A DNA stretch of 28,693 nt from an uncultured Verrucomicrobiota bacterium (GTDB lineage: Bacteria; Verrucomicrobiota; Verrucomicrobiae; Verrucomicrobiales; DEV007). The stretch covers positions 1 through 28,693 of the forward strand of contig CACJBM010000018.1 in assembly GCA_902591645.1 (NCBI GenBank), written 5' to 3'. Position numbers and translations under genes: made by a program. Each line of letters begins with the position of its first letter. Within the stretch, counting starts at the first letter, position 1. The notes beneath the pieces are model-generated. The model was not told where the DNA came from and did no database searches. It saw only the letters and a list, made by a program, of their open reading frames with translations. This document shows, piece after piece, positions 1 through 6,885 of the stretch.

Positions 1-558
1 GAATTGGTTGCTCGGTGTAAGACTGAGTTACCTTACGACGTTACTGCATACCGAGAACTGTTGAGGCGCCATGAACCTTTAGTCTATAGAAGTTGTTTAA
101 AAATGCTCGGTTCTGTTCAAGATGCTGAAGAAGCTTGCCAAGATGCATTCTTGCAGGTGTTTCATAAAATTGATCAATTCGAAGGCCGCTCAGCTTTTAA
201 GACTTGGCTTTATCGTATCGTCTATAATCGTTGCATTGAGACCCGTAGAAGAGATGCTCGTCGCAGTGAGAATCATGCGAAGCTGGTAGAAGAAATGACA
301 CAGGATGAAATTGCCCGCGAAGATCCTGAAATGAAAAATGCACTGACCGGAAAAGTTCATGAAGTCATAGCCAAGATGAGCGGTGAAGATTGTCGCCTCG
401 TAACACTAAGATATGTTTCCGGGCTAAGCCTTCAGGAAATATCTGATGTTCTTGAAATCGGGTTGAGCGCTACTAAGATGAGATTATATCGTGCGCAGGA
501 GAAATTTAAGGAAATCTATAATGATTTGGATACTGGGGAGGAGCTAGAAGAGGCATGA
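1..558 (+). CDS. ECF-type RNA polymerase sigma factor, 5' end outside window
   Basis: Alternative sigma factor of the extracytoplasmic-function (ECF) class, expected to direct core RNA polymerase to a small regulon. Region 2 is visible at about residues 10-75 (DAEEACQDAF, then the FKTWLYRI helix that contacts the -10). Region 4 helix-turn-helix is at about 115-170 (RLVTLRYVSGLSLQEISDVL, then KMRLYRAQEKFK). The frame is open to base 1, where it reads E-L-V-A-R-C. That matches the usual ECF N-terminus a few residues after the Met, so the TTG at base 4 is probably not the start and the true start lies just upstream. The stop overlaps the next gene's start in ATGA, suggesting translational coupling. 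Neither that partner nor the channel after it is a recognised anti-sigma factor. Confidence 0.9.
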   Translation, partial: ELVARCKTELPYDVTAYRELLRRHEPLVYRSCLKMLGSVQDAEEACQDAFLQVFHKIDQFEGRSAFKTWLYRIVYNRCIETRRRDARRSENHAKLVEEMTQDEIAREDPEMKNALTGKVHEVIAKMSGEDCRLVTLRYVSGLSLQEISDVLEIGLSATKMRLYRAQEKFKEIYNDLDTGEELEEA

Positions 559-890
559 TAAGTGATGCACAATTTCTTGAGCAGGATGCGCAAATCCTAA
601 ATATTTTTAAGGAGGAAGGTTCACCCTTAGATGGTGCCCAAATTGATTCTGAAGCAGCTAGGGTGCCGCGAGATTTAACTATTGAAGATTTAAAAAGGAT
701 TGACCGAATTGTTCAAAAAGCAAAATTCAGTGTCGTCGCGAAACATTCTATTAGTTTTCTATTTAAAACGATTGGGGTGGGTACAGCTGAATTGGCTTTA
801 GCGTTTGTTGGCGCAGCCAAAAGTGCAAATTTAACTAACGGCTCAGCGAATACCGAAGAGCACGAAAATGATCGTGTAGATAACGAATAA
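555..890 (+). CDS. small protein coupled to the ECF sigma gene, unknown function
   Basis: A 111-residue protein whose ATG overlaps the sigma-factor stop (ATGA), so the two are almost certainly cotranscribed. I recognise no family. The N-terminal half is acidic and charged, with a helical stretch containing LTIEDLKRIDRIVQ at about 40-55. Residues 68-88 are more apolar but not clearly a membrane helix, and the C-terminus is polar and acidic. The position is where an anti-sigma factor is often found. However, the zinc-binding H-x3-C-x2-C motif of ZAS-type anti-sigmas is absent and there is no convincing membrane anchor. It could be an unusual cytoplasmic anti-sigma or an unrelated regulator. The coding call is strong; the role is open. 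Confidence 0.75.
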   Translation: MISDAQFLEQDAQILNIFKEEGSPLDGAQIDSEAARVPRDLTIEDLKRIDRIVQKAKFSVVAKHSISFLFKTIGVGTAELALAFVGAAKSANLTNGSANTEEHENDRVDNE

Positions 891-915
891 TTGATTAACC
901 TTTAATAAAAGACCA

Positions 916-1836
916 ATGATGACCTTGCTAGCTCAAGCCGCACCAGAGACCCAGAAGAGTTGGGGTAATTCTCTATTAGTTCAATTGAATCAAATGGTTG
1001 ATGAATTTACGGCTTTCATACCGAAATTACTGACCGCCATTATTCTTTTATTAGTTGGGGTAATTATTTCAACTCTCGTAGCACGAGGGACACGGTTCCT
1101 GTTAGAAAAGTTTGGTGGTCTGTTAAAGGAGAAATTTGAAAATAACCAAATTATTCAGAGATCAGGTTTTTCGGGGATCTTTGTTCGTGCGAATACTCAT
1201 GCACCTTTTTCAATTATTGTGAGTAAGAGCCTTTTTTGGATTCTTATAATCATGTTCTTGAGTTCTTCTGCTCGATCACTTGGGCTTGAGCAGATTTCAG
1301 CACCTCTGAGTGGATTAGTGAGTTTCTTGCCTCAGGCCATTACGGCTCTGATTATATCAGTAGCTGGTTTTATTATAGGAGACCTTGTCAGAGGCTTTGT
1401 GATTAATGGAGCCAAGAAAGTAGGCCTCGATTATGCTGGTGCTTTGGCGAACCTCGTCTATGCCTTCATATTGGTTCTGGTCATGACGATAGCTATTGAT
1501 ACTTTAGGTGTAGATACGACTCTTATACGACATACTGTTGAGATATTATTGCTTGGAGCTGCCATCGCTACGGCGCTTGCTCTTGGGCTCGGGATGCGCC
1601 CCTTAGCACAGAATATTGTTTCTGGAGTCTATGCTAGGGACCTTTATCCGGTCGGAACTAAAATAAAATTCAAGGGAAATGAAGAGCTCGAAGGTAAAGT
1701 GGTGTCAGTTGGCCCAGTAACAACCCAGATAGAGACGGATTCGAACAATTCAGTGAATATTCCGAATAGTTCGATCGTTACTGAGATTGTTGAGGCTGAA
1801 AAAAATAAAACCAGTAAAATAAGCGATTCCGAATAG
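916..1836 (+). CDS. mechanosensitive channel family protein with TM-helix repeats (MscS/CmpX-like)
   Basis: A 306-residue inner-membrane protein with hydrophobic helices at about 35-57, 97-115, 130-152 and 173-195. They are followed by the pore-lining helix and beta domain of MscS-type channels at about 205-290: a glycine/alanine-rich helix, then RPLAQNIVSGVYARDLYPVG and a compact beta region ending NIPNSSIVTEIVE. The paired membrane repeats with GAxxGDLVRG-like segments resemble the 'conserved TM helix' family (CmpX-like) rather than E. coli MscS. The likely role is release of small solutes on hypo-osmotic shock, or membrane-stress sensing. It lies 25 bases after the 111-residue gene on the same strand, so it may belong to the sigma-factor unit. 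Two ATGs are adjacent (916 and 919). Confidence 0.85.
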   Translation: MMTLLAQAAPETQKSWGNSLLVQLNQMVDEFTAFIPKLLTAIILLLVGVIISTLVARGTRFLLEKFGGLLKEKFENNQIIQRSGFSGIFVRANTHAPFSIIVSKSLFWILIIMFLSSSARSLGLEQISAPLSGLVSFLPQAITALIISVAGFIIGDLVRGFVINGAKKVGLDYAGALANLVYAFILVLVMTIAIDTLGVDTTLIRHTVEILLLGAAIATALALGLGMRPLAQNIVSGVYARDLYPVGTKIKFKGNEELEGKVVSVGPVTTQIETDSNNSVNIPNSSIVTEIVEAEKNKTSKISDSE

Positions 1837-1851
1837 GTTGAGAATGTGACT

Positions 1852-3198
1852 CTAAGGTTCTTGAACACATGGAACGATAATAGCTTCGCTCATGCCATGG
1901 ATGATTTTCTTGTCAGAAGGCACTAGCGTTGCCATGACTCCTCCAAGCTCTGCTTTGCAATTTGAGGAATTTTCGTCACTTAGAAAATAATACGGACAGA
2001 TCCTTGCTCTCACATCAACTGATAGACTCTTTTCCGTTACCTCATCCCAATAACTATGTTCGAAGACGCGCGCTTTCTTGAACCTTTGCATGATCCATGG
2101 CCTGTCAGGAAAATCATTTGTGGCTAATTCGATGGTTTCTTTCCATTCATTTGCAGGCATGTCGCTACCGATTCGAACGCTACGACTTCCCCAAGCCAAT
2201 TCTGAGAATCCGCTGATTTTCATTACTAAATTTCTTTCCTTTTGCGAAAATTCCGCAAGCTGATGCCAATCATTGATACCTAAATTTGGCAATTCTGCAT
2301 GATGAGGTATTGGGCTTGGATCTATTATCCAGCTGAAGGGAAAATAATCAGATAATCGTTTTAAATGACTTTGCCTTATTTGTGCTGACCAGTAGTTCAG
2401 CAGAGGTCGTGAATGAAACAAAGCGCTCCACATTTTTTCTTCCAAGTGTGGTTTGAATGGAGGAGTAATGTCGATTTGATTATTTGCTGCGGCTTCAAAT
2501 AAATCATTAGCTGAGGGTATATTCTCAAGATCAAAAAGCTCAAAGAAACGATAAACGGCCCGATCGCTTATTTGGTACTTTTCTACATCGAGAACATTGA
2601 AGTTAATTGAACTGAAACGACCATTGAGCTCTGAGGATAACCATTCCATTTCAGGGCGATATTCAGAGGATTCTTGACTTATCAGGATATCGGCTCCTTG
2701 CGGTAGTATAGAGGCAAAGCCATCCAGCATTCCCGTTGAAGCACCTAAAACATCATAACCTAAAGATGAGTAGGTTTGGTTTAACCAGGCCGTAAGGCCG
2801 ATTCCTCCAGGGACACTGTCAAGTTCAGTGATTGCAAAGCCATCCTCAGTCCATATCAGATCAGGGCGAATAATCCTGGGCAAAGAGTGATTAAAGGTTT
2901 TATGGCGGCCCTTTTCAATTAGGTCGGCAGGTTTACCTGCATCAAGATAAGAGCACACCCAGTGCGGTGCTTTGTTTTTGACGCTCTGATTATAAATTGT
3001 ATTGGAAGCTTTAAGAAAATTGGCCAATAGATGACCGAGAGAATTGAGTTCCTTTGTGATTTTCTTTGGTAGAGCAAGTGGCTCTGAGGATATTCTCCAT
3101 TTCTTATTTGCGAAGAGACCTGATTCCGGAAAAGCCTTTCGAATGGCATTAATCCGTTCCTTGGCAGTGGCATTTGCAGTTGCCCCTAGGGTTGTCAT
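1852..3198 (-). CDS. uncharacterised protein resembling circularly permuted ATP-grasp enzymes
   Basis: A 448-residue protein of no assigned function. Several segments line up by eye with the circularly permuted ATP-grasp / glutathionylspermidine-synthase-like group: RPDLIWTEDG then TELDSVPGGIGL (about 111-135), YRFFELFDL (216-224), EEKMWSALFHSRPL (253-266), a lysine in a glycine-rich strand VMKISGFSELAWGSRSV (325-341), the ATP-grasp-type QRF (371-373), and a strand with SVDVRAR (393-399). If correct, it would use ATP to join a carboxylate and an amine; the substrate is unknown. No signal peptide or membrane segment is visible. It starts 31 bases after the ruvA stop on the same strand, so the two are probably cotranscribed, though no functional link is obvious. 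The ATG at 3198 lacks a Shine-Dalgarno sequence. A profile search is needed to confirm the fold. Confidence 0.6.
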   Translation of the reverse strand: MTTLGATANATAKERINAIRKAFPESGLFANKKWRISSEPLALPKKITKELNSLGHLLANFLKASNTIYNQSVKNKAPHWVCSYLDAGKPADLIEKGRHKTFNHSLPRIIRPDLIWTEDGFAITELDSVPGGIGLTAWLNQTYSSLGYDVLGASTGMLDGFASILPQGADILISQESSEYRPEMEWLSSELNGRFSSINFNVLDVEKYQISDRAVYRFFELFDLENIPSANDLFEAAANNQIDITPPFKPHLEEKMWSALFHSRPLLNYWSAQIRQSHLKRLSDYFPFSWIIDPSPIPHHAELPNLGINDWHQLAEFSQKERNLVMKISGFSELAWGSRSVRIGSDMPANEWKETIELATNDFPDRPWIMQRFKKARVFEHSYWDEVTEKSLSVDVRARICPYYFLSDENSSNCKAELGGVMATLVPSDKKIIHGMSEAIIVPCVQEP

Positions 3199-3229
3199 TT
3201 TTGAGTGATAATAAATGTATAGAAGTGCA

Positions 3230-3829
3230 TTACTTCATGCTTCGCAGGGCAGCACGAATTAACTCGTCAGAATTAATCGGCTCTGTGTTTGAGTCTGCAA
3301 TTTTATTGACTGCTTTAATTGCCTCACTTTGTTTATAACCTAGAGAAATTAATGCGAGTACCGCGTCATTAATGATTCCTTTCACTCCATGAGATTCTTC
3401 TTTAGCTGCGGTCCAGACTGCCGTAACTCCGACCTTATCTTTTAATTCAAGAATTATACGCTCAGCTGTTTTCTTTCCCAGGCCACTGATTTTTGAGAGA
3501 ATGGGAGTATCTCCGTGAATCACGGCATTCTTAAACTGGTCAACGGACATCCCACTTAATACTGCTAGTCCAAGTTTTGGACCGATTCCAGACACACGAG
3601 TGATTAGTAAACGGAACAGGTCCCTTTCGTCATTAGTGGCAAAACCATAGAGTGTCTGCTCCTGTTCCCGGACATGCATGTGAGTTAGTATGCGGACCTT
3701 TTCTCCTATGGATGGCATCGTATCACTTGTGGAGAGCGGCACTAAAACCTCATAGCCTAACCCGCTAACATCGATGGTTAACCTTCCGGGAAGAAGTTCC
3801 GCTAAACAACCGTCTAGATAAGTGATCAT
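3230..3829 (-). CDS. ruvA: Holliday junction branch migration protein RuvA
   Basis: RuvA binds four-way DNA junctions and loads the RuvB motor for branch migration in recombinational repair. The N-terminal OB-fold starts MITYLDGCLAEL and continues to about residue 60. Two helix-hairpin-helix motifs follow (RVSGIGPKLGLAVLSG and KISGLGKKTAERIILELKDK), then the C-terminal RuvB-binding domain with DAVLALISLGYKQSEAIKAV. I chose the ATG at 3829 rather than the upstream in-frame start at 3865 because the family begins at this MI-x-L-x-G; this gives 199 residues, typical for RuvA. ruvB and ruvC are not next to it. Downstream on the same strand is the ATP-grasp-like gene. All key motifs are intact. 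Confidence 0.95.
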   Translation of the reverse strand: MITYLDGCLAELLPGRLTIDVSGLGYEVLVPLSTSDTMPSIGEKVRILTHMHVREQEQTLYGFATNDERDLFRLLITRVSGIGPKLGLAVLSGMSVDQFKNAVIHGDTPILSKISGLGKKTAERIILELKDKVGVTAVWTAAKEESHGVKGIINDAVLALISLGYKQSEAIKAVNKIADSNTEPINSDELIRAALRSMK

Positions 3830-3932
3830 AAGAATTAAAGGAAAAGAGCAATATGAATATCGCAATAACCTTTTTTATATTCATTCAATAGCTTGTCTTG
3901 ATCATTGGCATATTAATGAGAAAAGTTACTAG

Positions 3933-4568
3933 ATGAGCTATTGTCATAGCGTTGGTTTAATTCTGATATGTTTATTTTTTGTATGTGTTTCTGATGCAGA
4001 AGATAAGATTGATTCTAGGGACTCTAATTTTAAGAAGCAAAAGCATTTGCTTCTTATTGAGCCACGCAGCATGAGATCACCAGTTTCCATGATTATTCCA
4101 GGAGCACGGAACACAGTCTATAGTGCAGGATACATGGGTTCATTAGGCGTTATTCACTACAAAGCTGAAGAATTTCGAAGGAATTTTAAATATGGTTGGA
4201 AACAATTTCGTGAACATGCACTTAATGATGCAGCTAAACATTTAGAGAAAATAAGTCCTGTACTGATAAAAAATCCTGAAAATAAAGTTGAATATGCATT
4301 GATCCAATCACAGAACCCTTTGACTTCCAGCACGATTATTTTGCCTCAATTTCGCAAAAAATTTAAAGATCTTCTAGGTCCGGAATTGTTAGTAATTGTG
4401 CCTAATCGATCGACAATTTTAGTTTTTTCCGGTTCTGAAAATAATTTAAATTTCTATAAAAAAACATTCATTAATATGTTTAAAGATTCAATTTACCCGG
4501 TTAGCAGGGAAATATTCAGAATTAATGGCAGTGGTATTCGAGTTATTGGTGATTATGGGGCTAAATAA
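3933..4568 (+). CDS. predicted secreted protein, unknown function
   Basis: A 211-residue protein beginning with a likely signal peptide: a hydrophobic run at about 8-18 (GLILICLFFVC), then V-S-D-A ahead of the charged region, compatible with signal peptidase I cleavage. The mature part is basic and contains LLLIEPRSMRSPVSMIIPGA (about 39-58), TVYSAGYMGSLGVIHYKAEEF, and a C-terminal strand-rich segment with LLVIVPNRSTILVFSG (152-167). I do not recognise the family. The composition is AT-rich, with runs of lysine and asparagine codons. It is divergent from ruvA, with about 100 bases between the two starts. The next gene downstream has its own strong promoter, so this one is probably monocistronic. 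Confidence 0.65.
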   Translation: MSYCHSVGLILICLFFVCVSDAEDKIDSRDSNFKKQKHLLLIEPRSMRSPVSMIIPGARNTVYSAGYMGSLGVIHYKAEEFRRNFKYGWKQFREHALNDAAKHLEKISPVLIKNPENKVEYALIQSQNPLTSSTIILPQFRKKFKDLLGPELLVIVPNRSTILVFSGSENNLNFYKKTFINMFKDSIYPVSREIFRINGSGIRVIGDYGAK

Positions 4569-4597
4569 ATTAAAATTATTCAATAATTCAAAAGAAA

Positions 4598-4626
4598 CTG
4601 GCATTTTTTGATAATTGGGGTATAAT
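4598..4626 (+). promoter_or_regulatory. sigma-70-type promoter of the 105-residue gene
   Basis: CTGGCA (4598-4603), a 17-base spacer, then a perfect TATAAT (4621-4626). It points at the gene starting at 4720 and would start transcription near 4633, leaving a leader of roughly 87 bases. It is the best match to the consensus -10 that I found in the window. Confidence 0.75.
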
Positions 4627-4635
4627 ACGCGCCCT

Positions 4636-4701
4636 CAACCGCGGAGTATTACTTCCATTGCACCATTCTGGGTCAAAATTCATGGTAATGTGACGCGGTT
4701 G
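4636..4701 (+). promoter_or_regulatory. structured 5' leader: long hairpin with tandem G-A mismatch
   Basis: CAACCGCG (4636-4643) and CGCGGTTG (4694-4701) are perfect 8-base complements. Moving inward there is a G-A/A-G double mismatch (4644-4645 with 4692-4693), then eight further pairs, some of them G-U (4646-4653 with 4684-4691), closing a loop of about 30 bases. The hairpin begins a few bases after the predicted transcription start and ends 18 bases before the ATG. No U-run follows, so it is not a terminator. It could stabilise the mRNA or act as a cis-regulatory element; I do not recognise a known riboswitch class. Confidence 0.55.
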
Positions 4702-4719
4702 TGATAAAATAAATCAAAT

Positions 4720-5037
4720 ATGGCTACAACACGCAGAACCCGGTTTTCCCGGAGAATCCCTGATCACGTAACCGATGAATTGGTTGTTGTGCTCAAAGAA
4801 AATGATGAGGCTTTACAGTTTAATAATCTTTTTGAACTCGTATATGAGAACCTCAAAGAAAAGAATGCCGTCAGCGGCGGAGAAGAGATGCTTCGTCTTC
4901 GGGCTTACGAAAAGCTTCAGAATCTTGTTACTAGAGGATTAGTAGAAAAAAGCGGGAAGGCTTACAAGGGCCTAGAAGGCATTGAACAAGCTTCTAGTGC
5001 TTATGTTGCTGCTCAACAAGCTAAGCAGCAAGCTTAG
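4720..5037 (+). CDS. small basic protein with winged-helix-like region, unknown function
   Basis: A 105-residue protein starting MATTRRTRFSRRIPDHV, with a strongly basic N-terminus. The middle (about 25-90) is predicted helical, and EMLRLRAYEKLQNLVTRGLVEK-like sequence followed by a short K-x-Y-K-G-L turn has the look of a winged-helix domain. The C-terminus is alanine/glutamine-rich. I do not recognise the family. It sits alone between a near-consensus promoter with a structured leader and a strong intrinsic terminator, the architecture of a highly expressed single-gene unit. A nucleic-acid-binding role would fit the charge and the possible winged helix, but that is inference. No Shine-Dalgarno sequence precedes the ATG. 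Confidence 0.8.
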   Translation: MATTRRTRFSRRIPDHVTDELVVVLKENDEALQFNNLFELVYENLKEKNAVSGGEEMLRLRAYEKLQNLVTRGLVEKSGKAYKGLEGIEQASSAYVAAQQAKQQA

Positions 5038-5059
5038 CAAGTGATTCATCTTTTTTGAA

Positions 5060-5094
5060 AGGGGGCTACCGTTTGGTGGCCCTCTTTTATTTTA
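5060..5094 (+). terminator. intrinsic terminator after the 105-residue gene
   Basis: An 11-base-pair stem with two G-U pairs: AGGGGGCTACC (5060-5070), a four-base loop, then GGTGGCCCTCT (5075-5085), followed by a T-rich run. It lies 22 bases after the stop codon and ahead of nuoA, so nuoA should have its own promoter. Confidence 0.85.
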
Positions 5095-5139
5095 TAAAGG
5101 AAGTACTGAATTTCGTCTTGAACCGTGGGACAAATAATA

Positions 5140-5158
5140 GGATTGTTTGAGTCAATCC
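5140..5158 (+). repeat. short inverted repeat just upstream of nuoA
   Basis: GGATTG (5140-5145) and CAATCC (5153-5158) flank a seven-base loop, ending ten bases before the nuoA ATG. It may be an operator or a small leader hairpin. A stem this short could occur by chance. Confidence 0.35.
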
Positions 5159-5168
5159 CAATAAAGAA

Positions 5169-5546
5169 ATGTTAGATCAATATTTGCCAGTACTTTTGCA
5201 ATTGAGTGTTGCTACTGGTTTTGCCGTATCCACTCTATTAGTTAGTGTTCTTTTGGGTAAGAGTGCAAAAAGTAACGCTATTAAAGATAGCGCTTATGAG
5301 TGTGGGATGCTTCCTATTGGAGATGATAAGCCAAGATTTAGCGTGAAATTTTATGTCATTGCGATGCTCTTTGTGATTTTCGATATTGAAGTTGTTTTTA
5401 TGTATCCGTGGGCCGTTACCTTTAAGAATTTCTTGGCAAATGGTCAAGCGGCGATGGTATTCTGGAGCATGTCAGGGTTCGTGGGAATCCTTCTAGTAGC
5501 CTATCTCTATGCATTGAAAAAAGGCGCGCTTAGCTGGAAGTCCTGA
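5169..5546 (+). CDS. nuoA: NADH-quinone oxidoreductase subunit A
   Basis: NuoA is a small membrane subunit of respiratory complex I, at the junction of the membrane arm and the peripheral arm near the quinone site. The 125 residues have three membrane helices (about 7-29, 61-82 and 95-116). The family signature is present: YECGMLPIG (43-51) with the loop cysteine, then RFSVKFYVIAMLFVIFDIEV with its acidic residues inside the second helix. The length is normal. It is unusual in standing alone: nuoB is not downstream, and the next gene is convergent and overlaps it by 17 bases. The remaining subunits must lie elsewhere. No clear promoter match or Shine-Dalgarno sequence was found ahead of the ATG. 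Confidence 0.95.
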   Translation: MLDQYLPVLLQLSVATGFAVSTLLVSVLLGKSAKSNAIKDSAYECGMLPIGDDKPRFSVKFYVIAMLFVIFDIEVVFMYPWAVTFKNFLANGQAAMVFWSMSGFVGILLVAYLYALKKGALSWKS

Positions 5547-6819
5547 GTTCTGTTTCTAACCACTGAGCAGTGAATAGCATTTCCTCTTCAGTAATTGTAA
5601 AGGATGGAGCTAACGCGATTACATGACCGTCGGGTCCATCTGCTAATATTATTAGTCCAGACCTGAGTGCACTAGGTATAATTCTTGAAGCAAGTGGCCC
5701 GTTTGGATTGTTATCATGATCAATTATTTCTAGACCCAGCATCAGCCCCATGCCACGAACTGATCCTTTTGGCGTGGATTCAATATTTTCTAGGAGTTCT
5801 TTGAAACGGTTACCTTTATGAGTGACTTCTGATGAGATTTCCGGATCCGAATGTATTTCTAGAGAAGCCAAAGCCATGGCACATCCTGCAGGATGGCCAA
5901 GATAAGTCGAAGTATGGATTGCTTCTCCATCCGACTCTGGCCAGTGGTCCATTATGGTAGCTTTGCCTGTGCATGCAGAAATCGGGAAGCCTCCCGAGAG
6001 GGCCTTACCCAGACAAATAATATCAGGAATCACTTCCCAGTGCTCGCATGCAAAGAGCTTACCGGTACGGTTTAGGCCAGTGTAAATCTCATCAATAATT
6101 AATAAGGCATTATATTCATCACACAAATTACGTAACGAAGGAAGAAAATCATTTTCCGGTACCACTTTACCTCCCCTACCCAGGATAGGCTCAACGATAA
6201 TTGCACCAATACTTTCATTTAATAAAGTATCTTTTACCTGATCGAGACCGCGATTTCCATAGGGAACAATCTTTCCGAAGTCAGATAGTTGTTTGATAAA
6301 GGGATCCTTGAACCTTGGCATTGCACCGGCAGATAGGCTGCCAAATCCCGTCCCATGATAGCAACCTTCGAAACTAATAACTCCAGACTTTCCGGTAGCT
6401 AGTGAGGCAGTCTTAAGGGCGCTTTCAATTGATTCGGATCCTGAAGAGTTGAGTATTGTTTTAGCTTTTTTTCCTGTCCAACGCTCAAAAGTTATTGAAC
6501 TTAGCTTTTTACAAAGATTCACTTTTTGCGAGGTCGGGTGAACATCCCCCATCCCATGCATTAATTGCATGGACTGTTCATTGAATGCGGTGATTAATTC
6601 TGGGCATGAATGACCAAGGGAAGATACTGCGAAAGCGCTGGTAAGATCTATGAAGCGGTTACCGTCGACATCCCAAACGTTTGTATTCTTTGCTCTGTCC
6701 CAGAATATAGGAAAATCTTTTGAAACATAAGTGATGTTTCGCGATTCATATTGGTGCAGATTTTCTGCAAGGGCCCGCGATTTAGGTCCTGGTATTTCGG
6801 TGATGATTTCTGGGAGCAT
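5530..6819 (-). CDS. class III PLP-dependent aminotransferase (omega-amino acid / GABA type)
   Basis: Fold-type I aminotransferase of class III, moving an amino group from an omega-amino compound to a keto acid. The Schiff-base lysine is in ICLGKALSGGFPISA (about residue 272), preceded by the PLP-binding LIIDEIYTGLNRTG (about 241-254). The cofactor-phosphate segment SSGSESIESALK and the HTSTYLGHP motif are also present. Full length for the family. The frame opens at a TTG at 6831, but I prefer the ATG at 6819, four codons in. Sequence alone does not separate GABA, taurine, acetylornithine or diamine substrates. Its 3' end overlaps nuoA by 17 bases on the opposite strand. It follows another aminotransferase gene, 66 bases downstream of it, and may be cotranscribed. 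Confidence 0.88.
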   Translation of the reverse strand: MLPEIITEIPGPKSRALAENLHQYESRNITYVSKDFPIFWDRAKNTNVWDVDGNRFIDLTSAFAVSSLGHSCPELITAFNEQSMQLMHGMGDVHPTSQKVNLCKKLSSITFERWTGKKAKTILNSSGSESIESALKTASLATGKSGVISFEGCYHGTGFGSLSAGAMPRFKDPFIKQLSDFGKIVPYGNRGLDQVKDTLLNESIGAIIVEPILGRGGKVVPENDFLPSLRNLCDEYNALLIIDEIYTGLNRTGKLFACEHWEVIPDIICLGKALSGGFPISACTGKATIMDHWPESDGEAIHTSTYLGHPAGCAMALASLEIHSDPEISSEVTHKGNRFKELLENIESTPKGSVRGMGLMLGLEIIDHDNNPNGPLASRIIPSALRSGLIILADGPDGHVIALAPSFTITEEEMLFTAQWLETELRTSS

Positions 6820-6885
6820 GGAGACACACAAGTTTCTTTAGTGCCTTCCATCCAAAGGACTCAGAGCTTAATTAATAATATAAGA

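Noticed and set aside
2919..3173. Minus-strand 84-residue frame overlapping the ATP-grasp-like gene
   Set aside because: It is an alternative frame inside a longer coding sequence that has recognisable motifs.
4574..4588. AATTATT-C-AATAATT palindrome after the secreted protein gene
   Set aside because: It is all A/T in an AT-rich gap with a one-base loop and no T-run, so it would not form a stable terminator.
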